A stretch of 64,000 bases of DNA. Source: an uncultured Methanobrevibacter sp. Lineage in GTDB: Archaea > Methanobacteriota > Methanobacteria > Methanobacteriales > Methanobacteriaceae. How positions within the stretch are numbered: the stretch's first letter is position 1; the number at the start of each line of letters is the position of its first letter. The stretch covers positions 37,556 to 101,555 of the forward strand of contig ONQL01000001.1 of the NCBI GenBank assembly GCA_900319985.1, read 5' to 3'. The notes beneath the pieces are model-generated. The model searched no databases, had not been told where the DNA came from, and saw nothing but the letters and a program-made list of their open reading frames with translations. The translations under genes and the position numbers were made by a program. Below are positions 26,511 to 35,152 of this stretch, piece by piece.

Positions 26511-26533
26511 TTAGGAAATATTCAATTTCCTAA
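26511..26533. terminator. Bidirectional terminator between convergent genes
   Basis: Nine-base arms TTAGGAAAT (26511-26519) and ATTTCCTAA (26525-26533) surround a five-base loop. T-rich sequence follows on the plus side, and a T run follows on the minus side (complement of 26490-26503). It sits between the ends of the hydrolase gene and cbiF. Confidence 0.65.
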
Positions 26534-26535
26534 TT

Positions 26536-27288
26536 TTATCTATATTCATGTTTAAAGTTTTTATCATATAACTTAGATGGGTTGAAATCACCGGGGTCCA
26601 AGACATCTCCCACCACAATCATTGCAGTCTTTGTTATATTGGCATCTTTAACTTTTTGTGCAATATTATCAAGTGTTCCTTTAATTATTTCTTGGTCTTC
26701 CCATGTGGCTTTTTTCACAACTGCTATAGGCGTATCTTTTTCATAACCTACCAACAACTCTTCGACAACTTTGTCTATCATGCCAATTCCTAAAAAGATA
26801 CACATGGTTGCATGATGTTTTGAAAAACTTGCAATGCTTTCACCAGCAGGTTTGGGTGTTCTGCCTTCAGGACGTGTAATGATTACACTTTGTGAGATTT
26901 CAGGCAATGTAAGTTCTGCTTCCAAGATACTGGCTGTACCGAATAGTGAACTGACACCAGGAATAATCTCGTATTCGATGTCATGTTTTTTAAGTTCACG
27001 AATTTGCTCTCCTATTGCACCATAAATTGATGGGTCTCCTGTGTGTACACGAGCTACCAATTTACCTTCATTAACTGCTTCAGTTATTATGGCATCTGTT
27101 TCATCTAAATTTAAATATGCACTATTGTGAATTTCACAGTCATCCTTTGCAGGATTTAAAACTTCTTTATTTACAAGTGAACCTGCATAAATAATAACAT
27201 CAGCATTTTCAATTACTTTTCTTCCTTTTACGGTTATCAAATCAGGATCTCCTGGACCTGCACCAATGAAAATTACTTTTCCTTTCAT
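26536..27288 (-). CDS. cbiF: Cobalt-precorrin-4 C11-methyltransferase
   Basis: The 250-residue SAM-dependent methyltransferase has the tetrapyrrole-methylase motifs VIFIGAGPGDPDLITVKGRK, RVHTGDPSIYGAIGEQ, and EIIPGVSSLFGTASILEAELTLP with the CbiF/CobM-type TRPEGRTPKPAGES segment. It methylates C11 of cobalt-precorrin-4 in anaerobic cobamide synthesis, needed for methyltransferases. The start is directly at the conserved strand, and an AT-rich promoter lies upstream. Confidence 0.93.
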   Translation of the reverse strand: MKGKVIFIGAGPGDPDLITVKGRKVIENADVIIYAGSLVNKEVLNPAKDDCEIHNSAYLNLDETDAIITEAVNEGKLVARVHTGDPSIYGAIGEQIRELKKHDIEYEIIPGVSSLFGTASILEAELTLPEISQSVIITRPEGRTPKPAGESIASFSKHHATMCIFLGIGMIDKVVEELLVGYEKDTPIAVVKKATWEDQEIIKGTLDNIAQKVKDANITKTAMIVVGDVLDPGDFNPSKLYDKNFKHEYR

Positions 27289-27386
27289 GATATAATTTTT
27301 TATTTCAAGTATTATTTAATAATTATGTATCAAATTTGACCTTTAATTTCAACAAACTTTATTAATTTTTAAAATAATTAAAAAAT

Positions 27387-27782
27387 ATGGACAAAAAAGG
27401 TTTTATTTCTATTGAATATTTGTTTTTAATCTTTATTGTGTTGATTATTGCTGTTGGATTGTTATTTTTCACATCGGCATCAATTGGTTCAACAAATAAT
27501 ATTGCTGACAATGTTGAGCATAGGCTGATTTTGGATTATGTGGCAAATATGATAAATCAGGTTAATGCAAATGGCGAGGGATATTCGATTTGGATTTATC
27601 TGGATTCAAAACCAGGTTTTTATGAAATTGATGTTGAAAAGAATAAGTTGACGATTGAATTTTCAAATAAAAAAGGTGAAACGCTGGTGCTGCCGTTAAA
27701 AATAGAGTCTAAATATAAATTGTATAGTGGAAGAAGTTATTTAATCAGCAAAAACGATGATGGGGAAATTGTGATAAAATGA
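27387..27782 (+). CDS. Type IV pilin-like protein, class III signal peptide
   Basis: This 131-residue protein begins MDKKGFISIEYLFLIFIVLIIAVGLLFF. The short basic start, KKG-F cleavage region and Glu at +5 followed by a hydrophobic helix form a prepilin-like (class III) signal, cut by an EppA-type peptidase. The remainder is a small beta-rich domain with no recognised motif. Its stop overlaps the next gene by four bases, and that gene also encodes a class III protein, so both belong to one surface assembly. Confidence 0.65.
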   Translation: MDKKGFISIEYLFLIFIVLIIAVGLLFFTSASIGSTNNIADNVEHRLILDYVANMINQVNANGEGYSIWIYLDSKPGFYEIDVEKNKLTIEFSNKKGETLVLPLKIESKYKLYSGRSYLISKNDDGEIVIK

Positions 27783-28276
27783 TGGGCAATAGAGGACAGA
27801 TTACAGGAGAATATCTGCTTTTGGCGGGAGTATTGATAATTGTTGTGATGATGTCACTACAGTTTATAGCTTTTGAAAATGAATTGAACACGGCAATGGG
27901 CGCTGCCAGAAATGGCGTAACTGAAGGGATCGGAACATCATCCGTCGCAATATATTCAAAAGATTCATATAATGATTATGCATCATCTAAAAGTAGTTTG
28001 CTGCATCCATATTCTGTAGAAATTATCAATATTACATATAGTGATTTGGGCAGGGATAATAATTATGATAAGCAAAAAATCCAGTTTAAGGTCTATGCCA
28101 AGGTATCGGACAAGTACAGTAAAAGTGAGCTTGATTCGATAGGAGACAGGATTAATTATAATTTAAGAAAATCACTGGCAATTTGCTTTAACTCAACATC
28201 ATCCACAAACAAATTGTACAATCCAGTTTTTTCACCCCATTATGTTTTCACAACAGCTAACATTAAATGGGTTTAG
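27779..28276 (+). CDS. Type IV pilin-like protein, class III signal peptide
   Basis: The 165-residue protein has a textbook class III signal, NRGQITGEYLLLAGVLIIVVM: Gly-Gln at the cleavage site and a Glu five residues later. The mature part begins with the assembly helix. It is translationally coupled to the preceding pilin-like gene (ATGATG overlap). Such proteins form archaeal adhesive pili or related surface filaments. No pilus ATPase or membrane platform gene is in the window. Confidence 0.72.
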   Translation: MMGNRGQITGEYLLLAGVLIIVVMMSLQFIAFENELNTAMGAARNGVTEGIGTSSVAIYSKDSYNDYASSKSSLLHPYSVEIINITYSDLGRDNNYDKQKIQFKVYAKVSDKYSKSELDSIGDRINYNLRKSLAICFNSTSSTNKLYNPVFSPHYVFTTANIKWV

Positions 28277-28301
28277 GTAGATAGTATTAATAGTGATAAT
28301 T

Positions 28302-28673
28302 ATGGATAGATATGAAAAAGGAAAGGAATGTATTGAAAGTATTCAGAATATGTCAGTTGAAGAGATTTTCAAGGATTTGGAAGATATTGCACCTGATTTG
28401 TCAAGATTTGCAATTGAATTTCCTTACGCTGAAATTTACACCCGTGATGAGGTTGATTTAAAAACAAGGGAATTATGCACAGTTGCTGCATTGACTACAA
28501 TCGGAACAATTCCACAGTTGAAGGACCATATTAATGCAGCATTGAATGTTGGAAATGAGCCTAGTGAAATTGTTGAAATAATAATGCAGATGAGTGCATA
28601 TGCGGGTTTTCCAAAAGCAATCAATGGTGTGGTTGCTGCAAAAGAAGTTTTCACTGAAAAAGGTTTATTATGA
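28302..28673 (+). CDS. Carboxymuconolactone decarboxylase (AhpD-like) family protein
   Basis: The product is 123 residues, with VDLKTRELCTVAALTTIGTIPQLKDHINAALNVGNEPSEIVEIIMQMSAYAGFPKAINGV: the CMD-family helical repeat with its conserved Glu, Cys and His. Only one Cys of the AhpD CxxC is present, as in gamma-carboxymuconolactone decarboxylase-type members. The role may be thiol redox or a small decarboxylation. I prefer ATG 28302 over GTG 28293. It overlaps the following gene by four bases. Confidence 0.78.
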   Translation: MDRYEKGKECIESIQNMSVEEIFKDLEDIAPDLSRFAIEFPYAEIYTRDEVDLKTRELCTVAALTTIGTIPQLKDHINAALNVGNEPSEIVEIIMQMSAYAGFPKAINGVVAAKEVFTEKGLL

Positions 28674-29005
28674 GTGATGAATTTTCTTCACAAACTTTTG
28701 ATGCCGTTGCATCCAAACTTCAGGATGAGTTGATTGGTGTTATCTCAAATGATAAGCCGGTTAATGACTATGAACTGATTGTGTATAAATATGTCTTCAT
28801 TTCTGAGTTGAAAATACCTGTTGTTGAAGATTTGGGTATTGAAATTGTTGAAGATGCATTTGTAATGTATCTGATTCCTGATGACCTGAAATTTGGTGTA
28901 TTGGCTAAATTAAATGATGTTTTCGATAAGTTTGAATTGGTGTTCATGCCAAATTCATATGGTGTTATTAAATTGAAATTTTTGTTGAGTGATTATATTG
29001 TATAG
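28670..29005 (+). CDS. Unknown small protein, paralogous to its neighbour
   Basis: A 111-residue acidic protein of unknown family. It is coupled to the CMD gene (ATGA overlap). Its second half (FVMYLIPDDL...FDKFELVFMPNSYGVIKLKFLL) lines up with the end of the next protein (FIIYLNDSLL...FTDFELVVEGVKENNDVLLNLNF). This suggests an old tandem duplication. No motif, signal peptide or membrane segment is seen. Confidence 0.62.
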   Translation: MSDEFSSQTFDAVASKLQDELIGVISNDKPVNDYELIVYKYVFISELKIPVVEDLGIEIVEDAFVMYLIPDDLKFGVLAKLNDVFDKFELVFMPNSYGVIKLKFLLSDYIV

Positions 29006-29366
29006 TGATGAAGAAAAAAAGAAGTTGATGGATGATTTGGTTGAAATGGAAACTTTCAGAGCCGATGTCGGTGATGAAGGTAAAGTTTTACAGGAAGATT
29101 TAAAAAAATTCTTTTCAGAGGGCATTGGGGATAAACAGGATTTGATTTTTAGACTGGAACTCTATTTCTATGCATTCAAGCTGTTCTGCAGAAGGTCTGT
29201 CAGGATGGATGACGGTCAGTTCATAATCTATTTGAACGATTCCCTTTTGGAATGGAATTTAATAAAATTAGTAATGGATGATTTTACAGATTTTGAATTG
29301 GTTGTTGAGGGTGTAAAAGAAAATAATGATGTATTGCTGAATTTGAACTTCACATATCATTACTAG
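28989..29366 (+). CDS. Unknown small protein, paralogous to its neighbour
   Basis: A 125-residue acidic protein of unknown family. The frame starts at GTG 28989, inside the previous gene (17-base overlap); TTG 28998 is an alternative. See the similarity of its C-terminal half to the preceding protein. The end overlaps the convergent TatD gene by four bases. No known domain was recognised. Confidence 0.6.
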   Translation: MIILYSDEEKKKLMDDLVEMETFRADVGDEGKVLQEDLKKFFSEGIGDKQDLIFRLELYFYAFKLFCRRSVRMDDGQFIIYLNDSLLEWNLIKLVMDDFTDFELVVEGVKENNDVLLNLNFTYHY

Positions 29367-30124
29367 ATTTTGAAAATCTTACGGGCATTGTTTGTTGTTA
29401 TTTCATCAACAGTGCTCAAATCCATATCTTTAATTTCAGCAATTTTTTTAACTGCATTGACAACATTTGCCGGTTCGTTTCGTTCTTCTTTTGTCATAGC
29501 TAAATATGGGCTGTCAGTTTCTGTTAAGACATAGTTCAAATCTATTTTTTCAATTAAATCCTGATGATGTTTTGAATAGCACAGCATTGTTGAAAAGCTC
29601 ATGAAACAGTTGTCCCTATTCATGATTCTTTTTGCAGTCTTTAGGCTACCTCCATAGCAATGGAAAACAAAATAGGGGATGTCGTCATAATCTTCAATGA
29701 TATTTACCGCTTTTTTTTCACAATCTCTTACATGCATTACAATTGGAACTTTGTATTCGTTGGCAAGGTTTAAAAAGCTGGTGAAAATTTCCTGCTGCCT
29801 TTCCCGAAGTGCCTTGTCTGTTACATAATAATAGTCCATTCCCACTTCGCCAACAGCTACAATGTTTGATAGATTGTCGATTAAATGATTTTGAGCATCT
29901 TTCAATTCTTCATCTGTTGAATTCTGTGAGTTTACAGGGTGAAAACCGAATGTCGGATAAATGAAATCTTCATATTCTTTTGAAAGTTCTAAAACGTTTT
30001 GATTGCTTTGTTTGTTAAAGCCTGATGCTATAATTAAATCCAAATTGTCCTTTGCTCTTTTTAAAACTTCTTCACGGTCTTCATCAAAGTCTTCAAAATC
30101 AATATGGCAGTGTGTGTCAATCAT
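29363..30124 (-). CDS. TatD family metal-dependent hydrolase/DNase
   Basis: The 253-residue TIM-barrel protein starts with MIDTHCHIDFEDFDEDR (HxH metal site), and has AVGEVGMDYYY, IVMHVRDCEKKA, FVFHCYGGS and the diagnostic TETDSPYL. TatD enzymes are magnesium-dependent nucleases/exonucleases implicated in DNA repair or RNA turnover. It lies in a minus-strand run with the cis-prenyltransferase (3-base gap). Confidence 0.88.
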   Translation of the reverse strand: MIDTHCHIDFEDFDEDREEVLKRAKDNLDLIIASGFNKQSNQNVLELSKEYEDFIYPTFGFHPVNSQNSTDEELKDAQNHLIDNLSNIVAVGEVGMDYYYVTDKALRERQQEIFTSFLNLANEYKVPIVMHVRDCEKKAVNIIEDYDDIPYFVFHCYGGSLKTAKRIMNRDNCFMSFSTMLCYSKHHQDLIEKIDLNYVLTETDSPYLAMTKEERNEPANVVNAVKKIAEIKDMDLSTVDEITTNNARKIFKI

Positions 30125-30127
30125 TAT

Positions 30128-30892
30128 TTAAACTCCAAATCTTCTGTCTCTTGCTTGGTATGATCGAATAGCTCTAATAAAATCGACTTTTCTTAATTCT
30201 GGCCATAATGTTTCACAGAAATACAATTCAGAATAAGATGATTGCCAGAGTAAAAATCCGCTTAAGCGTTCTTCTCCACTTGTTCTGATAATCAGGTTAG
30301 GATCATCCAATCCTTCTGTATAAAGGTTTTTGCTTACCAGATCCTCATCGACATCGTCGACGGTAATCCTGCCTGCTTGCACTTCTGAAATAATTTTTTT
30401 AAATGAGTCAATAATTTCTAAACGACCATCATATCCTATAGCTAAATTAAATAATCTTTTCTTGTAGTGTTTGGTAGCTTCCTCTGCTTCCTGAATAGCT
30501 TCTTTTACATTGTCTGGCAGTAATTCGGTTCTTCCCACAACTTTAACTCTCACTTCGTTTTTATGGATTTTTTCATGGGTTACTAATCGTTTGAAGTTTT
30601 TAACAAATAAATTCATCAAACCTTCAACTTCGTGTTGTGGTCTATTGAAATTTTCTGTTGAAAAAGCATATGCTGTAATGATTTCTATTCCAAGTTCTAT
30701 ACTCCAGTCTAAAACTTTTTCTAAGGTATCTACTCCGATTTCATGCCCTTTGACCACATCTATATTTCCCTGGAGTTTGGAAAATCGTCTGTTTCCATCC
30801 ATGATTATGGCAATATGTTTCGGCATTTTTTCAGGTTTTAAATCACGAGAAATGTACCATTCATAAATCTTGTATAATATGTTTTCTCCCAT
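30128..30892 (-). CDS. uppS: cis-prenyltransferase (UppS-type polyprenyl diphosphate synthase)
   Basis: The 254-residue protein contains [17 protein letters not shown] (the catalytic Asp and substrate loop), [37 protein letters not shown] and [29 protein letters not shown]. It elongates an isoprenoid diphosphate with Z double bonds, giving the lipid carrier for pseudomurein and N-glycan synthesis. I chose ATG 30892 over GTG 30901. Confidence 0.94.
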   Translation of the reverse strand: MGENILYKIYEWYISRDLKPEKMPKHIAIIMDGNRRFSKLQGNIDVVKGHEIGVDTLEKVLDWSIELGIEIITAYAFSTENFNRPQHEVEGLMNLFVKNFKRLVTHEKIHKNEVRVKVVGRTELLPDNVKEAIQEAEEATKHYKKRLFNLAIGYDGRLEIIDSFKKIISEVQAGRITVDDVDEDLVSKNLYTEGLDDPNLIIRTSGEERLSGFLLWQSSYSELYFCETLWPELRKVDFIRAIRSYQARDRRFGV

Positions 30893-30934
30893 TTTAATCA
30901 CAATGATTTGTTTTCCATATGCATGTCTTTTTTT

Positions 30935-31651
30935 TTAATCCTTTGCTAAAAGTTCGGCCAAAATCAAACTTCTGACATAACCGTCAATGCTCTGGTCTCT
31001 GCTTGTATCAATATAAACTCTATCCATTCCAAATGTAATTGCACCATAACTAGGCCAGGAATTTAGCAATACAAGTGTTCTAAATATTATATTTCCAACT
31101 CTTCCATTTGGGGCAATAATAACATTGCATTCATCATTAATTGCTTTTTCAATTAAAATGTGGTAATTTTTGACTTCTTCATCTGTATTTTCCTGAATGA
31201 TTTTTGTTAATTTTTTACTGTCTTTAAGTGAGTTGGAGACTTCTTTTCCTCTTCCGAAATCGTCTTCTCTGCCTTCGGCAAGAATTGCAATTTTAGGTTT
31301 TTTTCCAACCTGTTTTAGGAAGTCGCAACATTGCATTGCCAGTTTATATCTGTCTTCAACAGTATTTCCTTCATCGATTCCCACAGGTGTTAACAGGAAT
31401 TCATATCCCTCTTTATTGACGTAAGTTGCCCTTGAAAGATTCGGATATTTTTCCTTCAATTTTGTCATGATATTGGATGCTGGAAGTGATCCACGTATCA
31501 CACAGTCGATGTTTTTGTCCAATACTGCCTTGATTAAATCTACATCGTTATACATCAATATTATGTCGTTTTTTGGGTGTTTTTCTTTGAAAATATGACA
31601 TGCCTGAATAATATTTTCATTTTCTCCAACACCAATAGCTATTCTTGTCAT
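30935..31651 (-). CDS. mtxX: Methanogenesis marker protein 4, MtxX
   Basis: This 238-residue protein starts MTRIAIGVGENENIIQAC and contains VIRGSLPASNIM, LLTPVGIDEGNTVEDRYKLA and VIIAPNGRVGNIIFRTLVLL. This is the phosphotransacetylase-like fold of the methanogen marker MtxX. It was named for a proposed methyltransferase link, but no catalytic role is proven. It is preceded on the minus strand by the divergent wHTH gene. Confidence 0.85.
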   Translation of the reverse strand: MTRIAIGVGENENIIQACHIFKEKHPKNDIILMYNDVDLIKAVLDKNIDCVIRGSLPASNIMTKLKEKYPNLSRATYVNKEGYEFLLTPVGIDEGNTVEDRYKLAMQCCDFLKQVGKKPKIAILAEGREDDFGRGKEVSNSLKDSKKLTKIIQENTDEEVKNYHILIEKAINDECNVIIAPNGRVGNIIFRTLVLLNSWPSYGAITFGMDRVYIDTSRDQSIDGYVRSLILAELLAKD

Positions 31652-31785
31652 TAGTTTATGTATTTATTTTTCATTATAAATTAAGTTTTTCTTAATTGGT
31701 GATGTTTACATTGTATCTAATTATAACTTATTTTATAATATTGTTATACGAATTCTTTATTAGTAGAAAGGATTAACTTTATATT

Positions 31786-32046
31786 ATGAATGAAAATGAA
31801 ATTTTTAAATTGGTTGGTTATGTAATTGCATCGGAATATAGGACAAATATTATAAAATGTATAGGAAATGATATTAAAATTCCTTCAGTTATTGCCGAAG
31901 AAGTGGGCTTGAGAACCAATCATGTCTCCAATGTATTGAAAGAATTAAAAAAGGAAGGTATTGTTGTTTGTTTAAATGAAGAAGCTAAAAAAGGACGTTT
32001 GTATAAAAACACTGATTTGGGTATTGAAATTTTAAAATATGTTTAA
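31786..32046 (+). CDS. Small winged-helix transcription regulator (paralog A)
   Basis: The 86-residue protein is a single winged helix: FKLVGYVIASEYRTNIIKCIG, PSVIAEEVGLRTNHVSNVLKELKKEGIVV (recognition helix NHVSNVLKEL), then the wing AKKGRLYKNTDLGIEILKYV. It closely resembles the protein at 42355-42618. It has no ligand domain. No ribosome site precedes the ATG and a TATA-like stretch lies near, so the mRNA may be leaderless. It sits divergent to mtxX. Confidence 0.8.
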   Translation: MNENEIFKLVGYVIASEYRTNIIKCIGNDIKIPSVIAEEVGLRTNHVSNVLKELKKEGIVVCLNEEAKKGRLYKNTDLGIEILKYV

Positions 32047-32078
32047 AAAATAAAAATAGAAAAAAGAATTTATACGAA

Positions 32079-33434
32079 TTAATTGTTAAAACTGTCAATT
32101 GCGGAATCAACTAATTTGATTACGGATTCCTTTAAATCCGGATAATTTTCATTAATTGCAACAGGAATGTTATCGCAATAAACTACTTCTAACCCGTGAC
32201 TAAGTGCGTCTTTAGTCGCAACATCAACTGCAGCTGCTTTAAGTTCAGTTAACATCACATCTGCCTTATCAATATATTTTTCAATGTCTTTACGTAATAA
32301 CGGTCTGTTTGATAAGTGTGCAGTAGTTCCAATAACTTCACAGTTATAATTATTTTCCAAGTATTCCACCAATTTGTCTTTAACAGATTCTGGTGCTGTA
32401 GTTGCAAACAATACTTTTTTACCTGTCAGGTCGCCCAATGGCTTAGGTCTGAATACGGTTGAAATCACTGTTGCATCAGGATTTACATCAGCTACAAAAT
32501 CTTCTATTTTTTTTATTTTGTCTTTATCAGCCATAGGTTCTTCACACATAGTCAGGATAACTAAGTCTCCAAGACCAACTCTGTATGGTCCGAAATATGT
32601 GGTCAGGTTCTCAATTGGTTGATTTGCTCCAATCAACGCTATTTTTTTATCGGTTTTAATTGGAGGTATTGCAGCTCCGCTTCCTTCAAATATTGCAAAT
32701 TTGGAGTCAACTTTGTTAGCTAATTTCGCTCCCTGTTTCATGTTTGTCAGGAATACTTCACCTGCCATTCCACCGCCGCAGCGTCTGCATCCGATTGTTA
32801 GTATTCTGCTCATTAATGCATCTTCCCAATGGTCGCTTGCTGCATGAACTCCTTTTTCAGATTGTTCTAGTAAAAATTCAGCATTGATTTTTAACTTTTC
32901 GCCGTGAACTATTTCCGGTTCTTCAGGTCCTCCTCTTCCCATGGCAATTACACAGGGTTCATATCCGTTCTTGTCAATCAATCTTGAAACAAATCCTGAA
33001 ACTGCAGTTTTTCCAATACGCTTTCCGGTTCCAAGAATTGTGATGGATGGTTTTTCCATAATTTCATATTGTGAAGTTGGTTCAAATTTGAAATCAGGTC
33101 CTTCATATATTATTCCTTCATTTAAAACTTTGCATGCAATTTTAAATCTTTTAGGGTAATCTAGAATAGGTTCATCGCTCAAATCCATTACGGTATCGAT
33201 GTCATATTTTCTAATCATGTCAACAATAATATTATATGGGATGTCCTTATCTTTTGCAAATTGAACCGGAACGCCCAACTTTTCTGAGTAAGATTCCTCG
33301 GAATCGTCTCTGAGTTTTTCAGTACCACCTATAAAAACAACAGCGGTTATGTCAATGTGTTCCATTTTATTTAAAGTATCTATTGCTTCTTTAGTCACCG
33401 GAAGATAATGTTCACCATCAACTAAACAAAGCAT
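32079..33434 (-). CDS. Cyclic 2,3-diphosphoglycerate synthetase
   Basis: This 451-residue enzyme has [27 protein letters not shown], the ATP-binding [18 protein letters not shown] near residue 130, [26 protein letters not shown] and [11 protein letters not shown]. These are features of the archaeal cDPG synthetase, which closes 2,3-diphosphoglycerate to the cyclic anhydride. cDPG is a major solute and phosphate store in Methanobacteriales. I chose ATG 33434 because AAGGTG eight bases upstream fits it; the in-frame ATG 33452 lies before that site. Confidence 0.92.
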   Translation of the reverse strand: MLCLVDGEHYLPVTKEAIDTLNKMEHIDITAVVFIGGTEKLRDDSEESYSEKLGVPVQFAKDKDIPYNIIVDMIRKYDIDTVMDLSDEPILDYPKRFKIACKVLNEGIIYEGPDFKFEPTSQYEIMEKPSITILGTGKRIGKTAVSGFVSRLIDKNGYEPCVIAMGRGGPEEPEIVHGEKLKINAEFLLEQSEKGVHAASDHWEDALMSRILTIGCRRCGGGMAGEVFLTNMKQGAKLANKVDSKFAIFEGSGAAIPPIKTDKKIALIGANQPIENLTTYFGPYRVGLGDLVILTMCEEPMADKDKIKKIEDFVADVNPDATVISTVFRPKPLGDLTGKKVLFATTAPESVKDKLVEYLENNYNCEVIGTTAHLSNRPLLRKDIEKYIDKADVMLTELKAAAVDVATKDALSHGLEVVYCDNIPVAINENYPDLKESVIKLVDSAIDSFNN

Positions 33435-33513
33435 GTTGTTAACACCTTTCATAATATTTTATATGAAAGTTATTGTTATTAAAAATATTCAAAAAAAGTA
33501 AAAAAAGTAAGAT

Positions 33514-33801
33514 TTAAGCCACATTTAGTTCTTTTTCAGAACGTGACACTAAATCTGCTAAGGAATTGCGAACATTTTCAGGAATTGAATTTCCCTCTTT
33601 ATCAGCAATAACTTGTGAGATAATTTTACAAAGGACAAAAATAGCATGTTTGTGTTCAGCTTTTGTCTTATGTATGTGATGTGGGCTTATTTTTAGTGTA
33701 ATGTATTCGCTACAGTCATTAGTTATTTGATCATCTTCTGCTAAGTATTTTAAAACATATACTAAAAATTGATGTAATTGTATCATTTCATCCTTATACA
33801 T
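33514..33801 (-). CDS. UPF0058 family protein
   Basis: This 95-residue protein has MYKDEMIQLHQFLVYVLKYL, YITLKISPHHIHKTKAEHKHAIFVLCKIIS and the helical tail. It matches UPF0058, a small archaeal family with clustered histidines of unknown function. The ATG follows AAGGTTAG. Its 5' side carries two candidate RNA structures (33820-33839 and 33843-33912), suggesting RNA-level control. Confidence 0.85.
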   Translation of the reverse strand: MYKDEMIQLHQFLVYVLKYLAEDDQITNDCSEYITLKISPHHIHKTKAEHKHAIFVLCKIISQVIADKEGNSIPENVRNSLADLVSRSEKELNVA

Positions 33802-33819
33802 AACTATCTAACCTTTAAA

Positions 33820-33839
33820 TTAACTATTCCGTTAGTTAA
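33820..33839 (-). promoter_or_regulatory. Hairpin next to the ribosome site of the UPF0058 gene
   Basis: Seven-base perfect arms TTAACTA and TAGTTAA enclose a six-base loop. On the minus strand the hairpin ends a few bases before AAGGTTAG, the ribosome site, so folding could affect translation. It lies directly after the three-way-junction element at 33843-33912, an arrangement seen in riboswitch expression platforms. Confidence 0.45.
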
Positions 33840-33842
33840 ATT

Positions 33843-33912
33843 TGGACTGTCCTGAGATTCCTCAAGGATTATTTTTTCACGAACATATATCGCCGTGCAA
33901 TCCCCCCGTCCA
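33843..33912 (-). ncRNA. Candidate structured RNA / 5'-leader element
   Basis: In an otherwise AT-rich gap this 70-base block is GC-rich and folds into a three-way junction. The closing stem is TGGAC 33843-33847 with GTCCA 33908-33912. A tetraloop hairpin TGAG 33853-33856 pairs with CTCA 33861-33864. A two-part arm GGATT 33866-33870 pairs with AATCC 33899-33903, continuing as CACG 33878-33881 with CGTG 33894-33897. I prefer the minus strand (leader of UPF0058); plus-strand transcription from a TATA-like site at about 33814 is also possible. I could not match it to a known family. The rest of 33913-34248 is AT-rich with short AT hairpins and no gene. Confidence 0.5.
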
Positions 33913-34248
33913 TGGGTTATTTAAGATATTTTTCGTATTCAAATTGTATTAAATAGTGAAATTAATATCTTAACTCTCTTATTAATGAATTCGAAAAGAA
34001 TTATTTTTTTTTTTTATTTATAATTTATATCCAACTTGGATGTTGGTTATTATGATAAATTATATAGAATTATAATTTATTATCACTTTTTTTTAATAAT
34101 TATATATTGATAATAACTCATATTTAAATATTCCATCAAATTATCATTACAATAATTGATTTTTCAAGTTATATTCTAAATTTAATAAAGTGTCTTTAAG
34201 TCATTTACATAGGTTGTCAAAAATGTAGTTTTTTTTTGTTTTAATTTC

Positions 34249-34965
34249 TTAAAGTCTAATATTGAATTCATTTGTTTCAACAATTTTAGGCAATTTGCCT
34301 ATTGTTCCAATATTTTCTTCGGAGATTATTAAAATTCCTTCATAATGTTCTTTATAATTTTCTGCTGCTTCTAATGCATTAGCAATCTTATCTTCAGAAC
34401 TTTGACCGTTGACTTCATTAGCTATTCGTGTAGCGAGCCCATCAGCTATTGAAGGTGATTTGGAAATTACAGTTACGCTGTCGGATTTTCCAAAACTGAT
34501 TGAATGACCTATTTTTCCAGATGATGTACATATTCCAAGCGGATTTTTTTGGGGTTTGATTTTAAATGCGATTTCATTTCCAAGGATTTCATTATTTGAA
34601 TAGATTCCGCACAATGCTGTTTTATCATTAATTAGGGCAATATCTCCGCCGTTTTCAACAATTGAATATTTGGATTCATTTTCAATTAAATAATTGAGGG
34701 ATAGCTCGGATATTGTTCCTGCAACACAGGCCATAGGTCCGACATCGCAGATATGTGATGACTTATTCATGATTTTAATTATTTGTGGTAATGATTCATC
34801 ATTTAACTTGACTGGTTCTATTGAAAGCAGGAAATCTTTGTTTTTTGAAATGTAATTAGTTAAATCAGATCTTACTGTTAATATGAAATGTTTTAAGTGA
34901 TGTTCTGTGAGGTCTGTTTTTAACCTAATGTGAGTTTCACCCAAGTTAATTTCTTCATAATTCAT
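34249..34965 (-). CDS. UPF0280 / COG2122 ApbE-like protein
   Basis: The 238-residue protein has [57 protein letters not shown] and [10 protein letters not shown]. This is an ApbE-like fold: the GDIA and T(S)-GxxxHS blocks match flavin transferases. In Methanosarcina, COG2122, COG1900 and a NIL-ferredoxin protein were genetically linked to homocysteine synthesis from sulfide. Here it is divergent from comA and near the COG1900 gene, so a sulfur-insertion role for the cluster is supported by context. Confidence 0.82.
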   Translation of the reverse strand: MNYEEINLGETHIRLKTDLTEHHLKHFILTVRSDLTNYISKNKDFLLSIEPVKLNDESLPQIIKIMNKSSHICDVGPMACVAGTISELSLNYLIENESKYSIVENGGDIALINDKTALCGIYSNNEILGNEIAFKIKPQKNPLGICTSSGKIGHSISFGKSDSVTVISKSPSIADGLATRIANEVNGQSSEDKIANALEAAENYKEHYEGILIISEENIGTIGKLPKIVETNEFNIRL

Positions 34966-35092
34966 ATTTTTTTATTTTAGAAATGGCATTATTAAAATTT
35001 TCGTGTAAAATTTCAATATACTATGTGTTATTTTTTTCATTAGGTAATATAACAGCCTTTTAAAGCTATTCAAAAGCAAAGTATTAAAAACC

Positions 35093-35103
35093 TTTATATA
35101 TAA
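35093..35103 (+). promoter_or_regulatory. TATA box for the comA operon
   Basis: TTTATATATAA is a near-ideal archaeal TATA box, about 50-60 bases ahead of the comA start. The expected transcript start is near 35120-35128, giving a short leader. Confidence 0.6.
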
Positions 35104-35152
35104 TATTTAATTATTTATAATTTAGAAAAATAAATTAACACGTGTGATATTT

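Noticed and set aside
33843..33912. tRNA or tRNA-like gene
   Set aside because: No T-arm (TTC consensus) and no anticodon-loop geometry; the stems form a different three-way junction.
33985..34012. Plus-strand terminator (GAATTC...AGAATT with T run)
   Set aside because: Very short AT-only stem in an AT-rich gap; no gene upstream on the plus strand supports it.
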